Source of the DNA: Telluria aromaticivorans
Lineage (GTDB): Bacteria; Pseudomonadota; Gammaproteobacteria; Burkholderiales; Burkholderiaceae_D
Direction of reading: 5' to 3'
Length of the DNA: 64,000 bases
Assembly (NCBI RefSeq): GCF_013003915.1
Contig: NZ_JABAIV010000004.1
Span: 1-64,000 of the forward strand
The notes below the pieces were generated by a model. It was not told the origin of the DNA, searched no databases, and saw only the letters and a program-made list of their open reading frames with translations. This document shows positions 8,862 to 19,052 of the stretch, piece after piece (within the stretch, counting starts at the first letter, position 1; every line of letters begins with the position of its first letter). The translations under genes were made by a program, and so were the position numbers.

Positions 8862-9632
8862 TCAGTTCGCAGGATTCATTGGTGCATCGGCGGCGTCGGT
8901 GACGACGGCATCAGGTGCGGCTTCAGGTGCGGCCTCAGGTGCGACTTCAACCACGGCATCGTTGGCGGCTTCGCTGTCAAGCGGCGCGCGGCGCGGGGCG
9001 GCAGCCAGCGGGGCGCGCTGGAACACGTCGGCCAGCGCGCCGTTGATGATGCGTTCCTTGAGTACGTCGGTGTCCATCATCAGGTCGAGCAGCGGGCCTT
9101 CCAGGATCACATCGCCGCGGCGTTCGATGAAGCCGAGCTTCGAGAGCACGCCCAGGTTCATGTCCATACGGGTCTTCTTTCCAAGTTTGTCGCCGAAGTC
9201 CGACAGCAGCGCCGTGTACGAGATGCCGATGGAGGTGTCTTCCGCGCGCGGGATCGGGGCGTCCTTCTCGAACATGTCGGTCTGGTCGTCGGCCACCGTG
9301 ACGTGGGTCTCCTGGCGCTCGCGCTTGGGCAGGATGATCTGCGCCCACAGCACGACCAAGAGGGCCACGCCGTCGCGGGTCAGGCCGAAATTATTGTTCT
9401 GCCAAATGTCCTTGGCCCCAAAAATCTTCGGCTCCACGTTACGGTGCAGCGCGATCGTCACGTGGTCGGCATACACGTTGTCGAGCAATTTGAGGCCGCT
9501 CTCGAGCAGGCGCTTGTCGACTTCGATGCGGAACTGCTCGTCCGACAGCGCGCGCTTGACCATCTTGTCGTCGCGGCGCAGGGTCTGGTGCGTCAACAGG
9601 CGCGCGATCAGGATTTGTGCATCGTCATTCAT
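8862..9632 (-). CDS. MukE/MksE-like (KITE) subunit
   Basis: A 256-residue protein whose start codon overlaps the preceding kleisin-like gene by eight bases, implying translational coupling. The middle contains winged-helix-like stretches: SDFGDKLGKKTRMDMNLGVLSKLGFIERRGDVILEG in outline (about residues 145-180), then LLDLMMDTDVLKERI. This is the layout of MukE/MksE/JetB KITE proteins that bind the kleisin. The C-terminal 45 residues are an Ala/Pro-rich low-complexity tail (repeated EAAPEA) that is probably disordered. The assignment rests mainly on gene order and secondary-structure pattern, with only moderate sequence memory. Confidence 0.65.
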   Translation of the reverse strand: MNDDAQILIARLLTHQTLRRDDKMVKRALSDEQFRIEVDKRLLESGLKLLDNVYADHVTIALHRNVEPKIFGAKDIWQNNNFGLTRDGVALLVVLWAQIILPKRERQETHVTVADDQTDMFEKDAPIPRAEDTSIGISYTALLSDFGDKLGKKTRMDMNLGVLSKLGFIERRGDVILEGPLLDLMMDTDVLKERIINGALADVFQRAPLAAAPRRAPLDSEAANDAVVEVAPEAAPEAAPDAVVTDAADAPMNPAN

Positions 9633-11001
9633 TGCTCGTACCGCTTTCAGGACTATCAGTATGTAATGCGAGGGAAGCGATCGACATGGCCGCCACTTCC
9701 GGGTCGTCGAGCTGGATCATGTCGTCCAGCGTCTCGAAGCGCACCGGCAGGCGCGCCAGTTCGGCGGTCGCGCCCTGCAGGCTGGCCTCGGCCGCATCGC
9801 CCAGCAACGGCAGCAGCGAGGCGCGGTAGGACGCAACCGCAAAACTCGCCGGCAGCAGCGACTCGTGCAGCGCCACCTTCTTCGGGCCGCTCTCCGAGAA
9901 TTCGGGGAAGTTACCGAGGTTGGCGAAGTCGGCCAGCTTGTTGATCCAGTCATTCAGTTCTCCCTGCATCGCAGGGTTGTCGTTGACCGTCAATGGCGCA
10001 TCGGTGCCGGCCGGCAGGCCCTTCGGGCCGGTCGAGGTCACGCGCTCGAGCAGCAGCTCGGTCTCGGCCACGTCGATCATCTCGGCCGGGGTGCCGAACA
10101 GCGGCACCACCGGGCGGTCGATCGCGCCCGCGGCCAGGCTGGCCAGGTCGTCGTGGGCCAGCAGCCAGCGTTTCACGTCAGTGGTCGACAGGCCGGACTG
10201 GCCCAGGTGCACGCGCTGGCGCTCGATCTGGTTTAAAGCACGCGAAAACATGCCCTGCATGTTCAAGAGTGCGCTTTGTGCCCTGCCGATCGCCTGCGCC
10301 GCCTTGTGGGTCGCCGAATCGGCATTCGGGTCCATCGTGATGGCGCGCAGGATGACCGAGCCCTTCTCGACCCAGTCGCAGGCCATGTGCCATTTCGCCT
10401 GCGAGGTGCGCAGCTTGAATTCGGAGCCGGAGGCGATCGCATCGCGGAACTCCTCGGTCAGCTCGACCAGGCGGCCCAGCAGGTGCCGCAACTGTTCCAC
10501 CGTGATGCCGCCCACCGCCTGGGCGCCCGCCACCTGCGACAGCAGGAAGCCCATCTCGGCATCGTCTTCTTCCGGCTTGGCCAGGGCGATCAGGGTGTCC
10601 AGCGCGGACAGCACGTTGCGCGCCAGCGGCGTGATGCGGTAGACCGCGGCCGGGGCGTCCCAGGCCAGCAGGCCATGGCCGCGCAGGCGGTTCAGCACTG
10701 TTTCCAGGCTTTCCGCCGTCAGGTAGGCCAGCTTGTTGTTGATGTCGCCGCGCGAAAACGCCGAGCTGGCCGTGTCGCTGGCCAGCTCGCGCAGCACCAG
10801 CAGGCGCACCAGAACCCCGTCCTGGGTGCCGTGGAACAGCGCCGTAAACGCAGACAGCATGGGCTGGGCGCGTTTCAGGTGGTAGACCTGCTCGATCTCG
10901 TCGGGCGCCACGCCTTGCTGGAAGTGCGCCTGCAGCGGGTCGTCTTCTTGCGGCGTGAGGGAATCTGCGGCGAGTGCTGCTGCGGCCAGTGTGTCGATCA
11001 T
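9625..11001 (-). CDS. MukF/MksF-like kleisin subunit
   Basis: The first gene of the SMC operon, 458 residues from the ATG at 11001 (MIDTLAAAALAADSL). The N-terminal third has a winged-helix character (VLVRLLVLRELAS, AYLTAESLETVLNRLRGHGLL, YRITPLARNVLSALDTLI). It is followed by a long helical middle (residues about 160-300, with QAIGRAQSALLNMQGMFSRAL) and an acidic C-terminal region. This matches MukF/MksF/JetA proteins, which bridge the ATPase heads. Frames upstream of 11001 are proline/alanine rich and unlike the family. The assignment depends on the three-gene context. Confidence 0.65.
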   Translation of the reverse strand: MIDTLAAAALAADSLTPQEDDPLQAHFQQGVAPDEIEQVYHLKRAQPMLSAFTALFHGTQDGVLVRLLVLRELASDTASSAFSRGDINNKLAYLTAESLETVLNRLRGHGLLAWDAPAAVYRITPLARNVLSALDTLIALAKPEEDDAEMGFLLSQVAGAQAVGGITVEQLRHLLGRLVELTEEFRDAIASGSEFKLRTSQAKWHMACDWVEKGSVILRAITMDPNADSATHKAAQAIGRAQSALLNMQGMFSRALNQIERQRVHLGQSGLSTTDVKRWLLAHDDLASLAAGAIDRPVVPLFGTPAEMIDVAETELLLERVTSTGPKGLPAGTDAPLTVNDNPAMQGELNDWINKLADFANLGNFPEFSESGPKKVALHESLLPASFAVASYRASLLPLLGDAAEASLQGATAELARLPVRFETLDDMIQLDDPEVAAMSIASLALHTDSPESGTSNE

Positions 11002-11206
11002 CGTGAAATACCGTTCTTCATGCGGGGCAGCAGCGCCTGTCTTGGCAGGCGCTGCCGGTCCGCGGGGGCGCCAGTATAACAGTTTAGGGTGGGCAATTAG
11101 CAGTCCGGCGGCCAGGCCCCGGGCGATCCAATGCAGGAAAGACACACTTCGGCATGGTCATTCATGCAACACGGGCAGGGTGGAAACCTTGGACCAGGAC
11201 AGTAAG

Positions 11207-12103
11207 CTAGAGCCGGTCGATATACGCCGCCAGCTCGTCCGGCGTGCCCGTGGGGAAGGCTATCCGGAGGTAGTCGAGGAAGGCGGAGACGCGCGTGCTG
11301 AGCAGCCGCCGTGACGGGTACAGCGCCCAGATGGCAATCTCGGGTGCATCCAGCTCGCCCCAGTGCAGCAGCCGGCCGGCGGCGATATCGTGGCTGACCA
11401 GCGAAATCGGCAGCCGCGCCGCGCCCACGCCTGCCCGTACGGCGTCGCGCACCATCATCAACGAGGACAGGTGCAGTACCGGCTCGGCCAGAATAGCCTC
11501 TACACCGCCAGGTGTGCGCACGGTCCAGGACGCATCCTGGCCGCCGGCGCCGCGCACCACCGCCGGAACCGTGCTGCCGTCCTGTGGCCGCGCAATGCCC
11601 GGAGGGGCCACGACCACCAGCCGGTCGCGCAGGAAGATGCGGCCCACTAGGCTCGCATCCGGGGCCGGGTTGACCCGGATCACCAGGTCGATTCCCTCCT
11701 CCACCATGTCCACCGGCCGGTCCTCTGTCGACACTTCCAGCCGCACCTCCGGATAGGCCAGCGCGAAGCCGGCCGCGAGCGGCCCCATCGCGCCTTGCGA
11801 GAACAGCAGCGGCGCACTGATGCGCAGGCGGCCTCGCGCACTGGCTCCGCTCGACGACAGCGCATCGGCCACCTCGTCGATCTCGGCCAGCAGCGCGCCG
11901 GTGCGCTCGTACAAGGCTTGTCCTTCCTGGGTGAGCTTGAGCAGGCGCGCACCGCGCTCGAGCAGGCGCAGTCCCAGGCTGGCCTCGAGCTCGGCGACGC
12001 GGCGTGAGAGCGTGGCCTTGGGACGCCCGGTGGCGCGCGCGGCGCGTCCGAAGCCGCCATGGCGGGCGACCAGGTTGAAATCGGTCAGGGCAAGCAAGTC
12101 CAT
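11207..12103 (-). CDS. LysR family transcriptional regulator
   Basis: A 298-residue LysR regulator starting MDLLALTDFNLVARHGGFG. The helix-turn-helix is at residues 15-45 (AARATGRPKATLSRRVAELEASLGLRL). The LysR substrate-binding domain runs from about residue 90 to the end. It is divergent from the NmrA-like oxidoreductase gene (start to start 113 bases). This is the classic arrangement for LysR control of that gene and of the following DUF1857 gene. The inducer is unknown. Confidence 0.88.
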   Translation of the reverse strand: MDLLALTDFNLVARHGGFGRAARATGRPKATLSRRVAELEASLGLRLLERGARLLKLTQEGQALYERTGALLAEIDEVADALSSSGASARGRLRISAPLLFSQGAMGPLAAGFALAYPEVRLEVSTEDRPVDMVEEGIDLVIRVNPAPDASLVGRIFLRDRLVVVAPPGIARPQDGSTVPAVVRGAGGQDASWTVRTPGGVEAILAEPVLHLSSLMMVRDAVRAGVGAARLPISLVSHDIAAGRLLHWGELDAPEIAIWALYPSRRLLSTRVSAFLDYLRIAFPTGTPDELAAYIDRL

Positions 12104-12216
12104 GTGTTTCACCAGTGAGACAGCATGTCTAAATATACCGTCTATCGGTCCTCCTGTGGGACGCCTACCATGCAATGCGTCAACCGACACTTTTCAATCA
12201 CACAGGAGTGACCATC

Positions 12217-13083
12217 ATGACCATCCTCGTTACCGGTGCAACCGGCAAAGTCGGCCGCCAGGTCGTCGACCAACTCGTCCAGCGCGGCGCTGCGGTGCGC
12301 GCCCTTGCGCGCAAACCGGCCGATGCCGGCCTGCTACCAGGGGTCGACGTCGTCCAGGGCGACCTGCTCGACGTCGACGCCCTCCGCGCCGCGATGTCCG
12401 GCGTCTCGACGCTGTTCCTGCTCAATGCCGTCGCCGCCGACGAATTCACCCAGGCCCTGGTGACCTTAAACGTCGCCCGCCAGGCCGGTGTCGAACGGGT
12501 TGTTTACCTGTCCGTCATCCACAGCGACGTCTACGTCGACGTGCCCCACTTCGCCGGCAAGTTCGGGGTCGAGCGCATGCTCGAGCAGTTGGATTTTTCG
12601 GCCACCATCCTGCGCCCTGCCTATTTCATGGACAACGACCTGACGATCAAGGACGTCGTCACCGGCTACGGCGTCTACCCGATGCCGGTCGGCGCCAGGG
12701 GCCTGGCCATGATCGATTCCCGCGATATCGGCGAGATCGCCGCGCTCGAGCTGATCCGCCGCGACCAGGCCAGCGAAGCGCTGCCGCTCGAACGGATCAA
12801 CCTGGTCGGGCCGGACACGCTCACCGGTGCACAGCTGGCCGCCATCTGGACCGAGGTATTGGACCGCCCAATTGTCTACGGCGGCGACGACACGGCCGCG
12901 TTCGAGCAGAACCTGCGCCAGTTCATGCCGGGCTGGATGGCCTACGACATGCGCCTGATGGCCGAGCGCTTCCTCAGCGACGGCATGGTGCCCGACACGG
13001 GTGACGCCGCCCGCCTGGTCCGCCTGCTGGGCCGGCCCTTGCGCTCCTACCGCGACTTCGCCGCCGAGACCGCCGCCGGCTGA
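12217..13083 (+). CDS. NmrA-like NAD(P)-binding oxidoreductase
   Basis: A 288-residue atypical short-chain dehydrogenase. It opens MTILVTGATGKVGRQVVDQL, with the dinucleotide motif GATGKVG at residues 7-13 and Arg residues (LARKPAD) placed to bind NADP. There is no canonical YxxxK; HFAGKFGVERML takes its place, as in NmrA/SDR_a5 proteins such as QorB-type quinone reductases. SRDIGEIAA and the C-terminal helical region also fit. A cacaggag site precedes the ATG at 12217. It is likely regulated by the divergent LysR protein and co-transcribed with the DUF1857 gene 29 bases downstream. Confidence 0.85.
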   Translation: MTILVTGATGKVGRQVVDQLVQRGAAVRALARKPADAGLLPGVDVVQGDLLDVDALRAAMSGVSTLFLLNAVAADEFTQALVTLNVARQAGVERVVYLSVIHSDVYVDVPHFAGKFGVERMLEQLDFSATILRPAYFMDNDLTIKDVVTGYGVYPMPVGARGLAMIDSRDIGEIAALELIRRDQASEALPLERINLVGPDTLTGAQLAAIWTEVLDRPIVYGGDDTAAFEQNLRQFMPGWMAYDMRLMAERFLSDGMVPDTGDAARLVRLLGRPLRSYRDFAAETAAG

Positions 13084-13112
13084 CCTATCCACCCAGGCAC
13101 AAGGAATCCATC

Positions 13113-13595
13113 ATGATCTATTCGACTGCCACCGTCCCGGTCAACCCGGAAGGCAAGACCGCCCTCACCCGCGCGCAGGCATGGGCGGGCCTGGTGCTCA
13201 AGGCCCGCGACGCCCGCCTGTTCCTACCGCCCGGCCTGTGTACCCGCTGCGACATCGTGCACGACAGCGCCACCCACCTGGTGCGCGAAGCCACCATCGG
13301 CGGCCAGGATCTGCGCGAGATTGTCAGTTTCGAGCCGGAAGAAAAAGTCTCGTTCTTCCAGGCCGGCGGACCACGCGAAGGCGTGATCGTCAACGAGCTG
13401 TTCGAGGACGCCAGCGGCGCCTTGCAACTGCGCTTCTACTGCTACCTGGGGCTGCGTGGGACGCGGCCCGGCGGCCCCGAGGAACAGGCGGAACAGGCCT
13501 TGATAGACAGCGAACGCGGTTACCGGGCCGCCTTGCTGTCGACGCTGGAACGCACCCGCGAGCTGCTCGCGCAGGGCAAGCCCGGCATTCCTTGA
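13113..13595 (+). CDS. DUF1857 (AtaL-like, SRPBCC fold) protein
   Basis: A 160-residue protein starting MIYSTATVPVNPEGKTALTR, with AWAGLVLKARDARLFLPPG. This opening is characteristic of DUF1857/AtaL-like proteins of the SRPBCC ligand-binding superfamily. No signal peptide or membrane segment is present. It lies 29 bases behind the NmrA-like gene with aaggaatcc before its start, so the two form an operon. The function is unknown; binding of a small hydrophobic or aromatic ligand is the usual guess for the fold. Confidence 0.8.
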   Translation: MIYSTATVPVNPEGKTALTRAQAWAGLVLKARDARLFLPPGLCTRCDIVHDSATHLVREATIGGQDLREIVSFEPEEKVSFFQAGGPREGVIVNELFEDASGALQLRFYCYLGLRGTRPGGPEEQAEQALIDSERGYRAALLSTLERTRELLAQGKPGIP

Positions 13596-13771
13596 GGCTG
13601 CCGCAACCGGCCTGGGCAATGAATATGCCCACTGCCGCGGGGCCTGGGCGGGACGGCTTGCTATTCTGGCTATGACACTCATCAAGAACCCCAATTAGCC
13701 GCGGCGGCGCGCACCCCTTATGCTTTCGTTTGCAGGACAGGCCCGGCGCCCTGACGGCCCCGGCAGCCTGA

Positions 13772-16033
<2,262 letters not shown>

Positions 16034-16065
16034 TGCTTTAATAGCGCCGCAATTGTTCCGGTTGC

Positions 16066-16200
16066 GTAGGGTGGGCGGGGTAATTTCGGGCAATGCCCGG
16101 AATTACGAACGCCCACGCGGTGATAGTTACGATGTAAACAGCCGCACGGGCTGCAGCACCGTAATTTGAACGCGTGGGCAAGGAACTTGCCCACCCTACG
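16066..16200. repeat. Dispersed palindromic repeat, full-length copy
   Basis: The copy opens GTAGGGTGGGCGGGG and closes CTTGCCCACCCTACG, the inverted complement. Between them are GCCCACGCGGTGATAG and the arm GCCGCACGGGCTGCAGCACCG followed by TTTGAACGCGTGGGC. The same blocks recur at 56363 and 62798, and shorter versions at 35252, 49844 and 59436. It lies between convergent katG and the DUF3108 gene. Confidence 0.85.
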
Positions 16201-16258
16201 AGTCACTGGCGGCTCTTATGTGATCGGTACTAGCAGCCGTTCCCGCCTTTGGCGCAAC

Positions 16259-17011
16259 TCAACGCTTCGTCAACGTCGCCAGCGTCTGCTCGATCTGCTC
16301 CTTCTCCCCATCCTGGTAGCGCAGCTTGACCGGATACCACTCGTGCTTCGGCGCCAGCCACACTTCCAGCACCTGCTCCTTCTTGTCGGCCAGCGGCTGG
16401 CGCGCCACCAGCACCGCCTCGACCTCACCCAGGCCGGTGCGGACCTTTGCGCGGCGCATCACCTTGAATACCCAGGTCTCGGCATCGCGCCGGCCGGCGA
16501 CAAAAAAGGGCCATTCGGAGCCCGGCTTGAAGCGCTCGCCGGCAGCGCGCGCCACGGCGGCCAGCTGCCAGGTAATCGAGACGCGGTCCTGCTCCCCGCC
16601 CTTGAGCTCGTAGACCTGCTTGCTCGCGCTGAAGCGAAGCTGACTGGCATCGCGGTCGAAGGTGGTGGTGGTCGGGTCCTTGCGCAAGCGCTTTTCATGG
16701 AACTCGGCCGGAGCCAGGCCGAAGGCGTCTACCGATCCGCTACTGCGGTCTTCGGTGATGGTGCCCAGCACCGGCACGCGCGATTCGGCGCTGACGGCGT
16801 ATTTGCCGTCGCCAGCGCGCCAGGTGACCACGGCATCGCCCTTCAGGCTGAAACCGCGGTGGCGCGCCTGCAGCTCGTAATTCAGGTCGGCCGACGGCGG
16901 CAGCGCGAACGGACGCTTGATGGCGGCCGGCGCCTCCTGCGCGGCAGCACTGCCCAGGGTCAGGGCCAGCAGCAGGCCGCAGCAGGTGGGTCGAAGATTC
17001 ACACTTTGCAT
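16259..17011 (-). CDS. DUF3108 domain protein, secreted
   Basis: A 250-residue protein with a signal peptide (about residues 1-24, cut at SAAAQEA). A DUF3108 domain covers most of the rest (LNYELQARHRGFSLKGDAVVTWR near residue 43, then WLAPKHEWYPVKLRY near 225). DUF3108 proteins are periplasmic proteins of unknown function, possibly binding a lipid or envelope component. It begins one base past the stop of the larger DUF3108 gene, so the two are one operon and probably arose by duplication. Confidence 0.82.
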   Translation of the reverse strand: MQSVNLRPTCCGLLLALTLGSAAAQEAPAAIKRPFALPPSADLNYELQARHRGFSLKGDAVVTWRAGDGKYAVSAESRVPVLGTITEDRSSGSVDAFGLAPAEFHEKRLRKDPTTTTFDRDASQLRFSASKQVYELKGGEQDRVSITWQLAAVARAAGERFKPGSEWPFFVAGRRDAETWVFKVMRRAKVRTGLGEVEAVLVARQPLADKKEQVLEVWLAPKHEWYPVKLRYQDGEKEQIEQTLATLTKR

Positions 17012-17012
17012 A

Positions 17013-18116
17013 TCAAAATCCTGGTCGGGTCATGGCGATCTTGTTCACCGTTTGCGTGGTCACTGCGCCATTGGCTTCGCTGCTGCGGATCTGCACCGGC
17101 ATCCAGCCATGGGCCGGCGCCAGCCAGATATCCAGCCGCGATTTGTACGAGCCCGGTTTCGGTGGGCGGGTCAGGCGCACCGTGTGCAGGCGCCCGATCG
17201 GGGTGTCGATGTCTTCCTGGCCGGCCACCTTGAAGGTATAAACGCTGCCGTCGCGGTCTTCGCCGACAAACATGTCGATATCGCCGCTGAGCTGGGCCGG
17301 GTCGCCGCGCGCGATCGCCGCCAGCTGCAGCGGCACCGTGGCCTTATCCTGCGCTCCCGGCGGCAGCGCATAGCTGGCCTGCGAGCCCGAGAACGTTACT
17401 TTACTGGCCGGCCAGTCGAAATGGGTGGCCGTCAGCGCGCGGCCGCGCCGCTTCTCGGTCATTCTCAAAGGCGCCAGGCCGGTGCTGCCGACCTGCCCTT
17501 CACTGGTCAGCACCACCAGGTTCACGCGCGCGAACACGACGCGGATGCCGGCCTCGATGCGCACCTGGTAGGCGCCTTGCTGGTCGCGCTTCCACGACAG
17601 GACAGCCTGGCCGCTCCACCGGGTGCCGTCGGCGTCCTGGCGCGCCACGTCGAGCGTGAGGTCGGCCGGCGGCGGCACGTCGACCTTGTAGCGGCGCACC
17701 AGGTCCTGGGCTGGCGGCGCTTCAGGCTCGGATGCGGGCCCGGGAGCCGGCGCTGCCGCCGGCGCTGCTACGGCGACCGTATCGGCAACCTGCTCCGATG
17801 GCGCTTCCACCGGAGGGCCTGGCGGCAGGCGCTCGCCGACCGCATCTTCGACCACCATGTTCGATGGCAGCGGATCGAAGTCGGGCAGGGCCGGCTGGGC
17901 CATCTTGGGCGCGGGCGGCGGCACCGGTTCGGGTGGCGGCGCGGCGCGCGGCGGCAGGAGACGGGTCACGCTGAGCACATCGCCGCCGTCGCGCCCGGGC
18001 AGCGACAGGCCCTGGGTGCCGGCGGTAATCCAGCCCAGCACCAGCCAGTGCAGCAGCACTACCAGCGTGCCCAGCACCAGTGGACGGCGCCGCTGTCGGA
18101 GGAATGCAAGACTCAT
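17013..18116 (-). CDS. DUF3108 protein with membrane anchor and Pro-rich linker
   Basis: A 367-residue protein. An N-terminal uncleaved-looking transmembrane segment (residues 13-33, LVLGTLVVLLHWLVLGWI) is followed by a proline/alanine-rich, TonB-like linker (about residues 53-140, PPRAAPPPEPVPPPAP). The DUF3108 domain then runs to the end (SGQAVLSWKRD, then LDIWLAPAHGWMPVQI). The topology suggests an inner-membrane anchor with the domain reaching into the periplasm. It is paired with a second, soluble DUF3108 gene directly downstream. The function is unknown. Confidence 0.8.
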   Translation of the reverse strand: MSLAFLRQRRRPLVLGTLVVLLHWLVLGWITAGTQGLSLPGRDGGDVLSVTRLLPPRAAPPPEPVPPPAPKMAQPALPDFDPLPSNMVVEDAVGERLPPGPPVEAPSEQVADTVAVAAPAAAPAPGPASEPEAPPAQDLVRRYKVDVPPPADLTLDVARQDADGTRWSGQAVLSWKRDQQGAYQVRIEAGIRVVFARVNLVVLTSEGQVGSTGLAPLRMTEKRRGRALTATHFDWPASKVTFSGSQASYALPPGAQDKATVPLQLAAIARGDPAQLSGDIDMFVGEDRDGSVYTFKVAGQEDIDTPIGRLHTVRLTRPPKPGSYKSRLDIWLAPAHGWMPVQIRSSEANGAVTTQTVNKIAMTRPGF

Positions 18117-18229
18117 GCCGCTAGTGTAGCCTGACGGCGGCGCCGGTGCGGGCGCGGGCTTGCAGTTCGACTTTGTGACAATGTTAGTTATCTGCTACGC
18201 TAGGGTGTCACCCCCAACGGAGAACACCG

Positions 18230-18925
18230 ATGCTCAAGCCCCCCATGCCGAACGCTGCCGGAATGACCGATACGCTCGAATTCGTCAAGAATCTCTGGGG
18301 CAGCATGAATATCCCCGGCGTCACGATGCCGGGCGCGACGTCCAGCCTGTCCACCGAAGACCTGGACAAGAAAATCACCGACCTGAAAGCAGTCGAATCC
18401 TGGCTGAACCTGAACATCGGCATGTTGCGCGGGACGATCCAGGCCCTCGAAGTCCAGCGTGGCACGCTCGCCACGCTCAAGGCAATGAGCGACAGCATGG
18501 CCCAGGCCATGGGCGGCGCCGGCGACAAGTCCGCTATGGCGGCGCCTTTCGCCCAGTTCTTCGCACAGTCGGCCCCTGCCCCGGCGGCAGCACCTGCCGC
18601 GCCTGCCGCGGCGCCCAGCGCCCCGCCTGAGGCCGCCGCCGACGGAGCCGCTGCCGACAATCCGATGCCGGCAGCGGTCGCTTGGTGGAACTTGTTGCAA
18701 GACCAGTTCCGCCAGGCGGTATCGAGTGCCATCCCTACGCCGGGCGCGGCAGCCGACGAGACTTCCACCACGCACGATGGCGAGGCAGCCAGGTCGCCTT
18801 CAGGGCCAAGCGGCAAAGGCGGCTCGCCGCTGGATGTCTCCGGTGGCGCACCCGACCCGGCTACCAGCAATCCGGCCGGTGGCCGGGCCGGACGCAATCC
18901 GCGCGGCAAAGCCGATAAAGCTTGA
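18230..18925 (+). CDS. phaM: Polyhydroxyalkanoate granule protein PhaM
   Basis: A 231-residue protein matching PhaM, which links PHA synthase and granules to the nucleoid in Burkholderiales. The N-terminal region has the PhaM pattern TDTLEFVKNLWGSM with LSTEDLDKKITDLKAVESWL, LNIGMLRGTIQALEVQ near residues 65-80. The C-terminus is Ala/Pro-rich and ends basic (GGRAGRNPRGKADKA), as expected for DNA binding. CGGAG lies seven bases before the ATG. No other pha genes are adjacent. Confidence 0.85.
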   Translation: MLKPPMPNAAGMTDTLEFVKNLWGSMNIPGVTMPGATSSLSTEDLDKKITDLKAVESWLNLNIGMLRGTIQALEVQRGTLATLKAMSDSMAQAMGGAGDKSAMAAPFAQFFAQSAPAPAAAPAAPAAAPSAPPEAAADGAAADNPMPAAVAWWNLLQDQFRQAVSSAIPTPGAAADETSTTHDGEAARSPSGPSGKGGSPLDVSGGAPDPATSNPAGGRAGRNPRGKADKA

Positions 18926-19052
18926 TCAGCAGCAAACCCACGCACACTTGACGCAAACGGTAGCGCACGCCGTGCCGGCGTGCTGAACTGGACCAAACGG
19001 GACCACGTTTTCACGGTCTTGCCTTCCAGGTTGCCGTCCAGTAGCTGTCGGA

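Noticed and set aside
5703-11001. Complete Wadjet (JetABCD) defence system.
   Set aside because: Only three subunits are present. No JetD-like gene lies on either side within the visible sequence, so a Mks-type complex is the more cautious reading.
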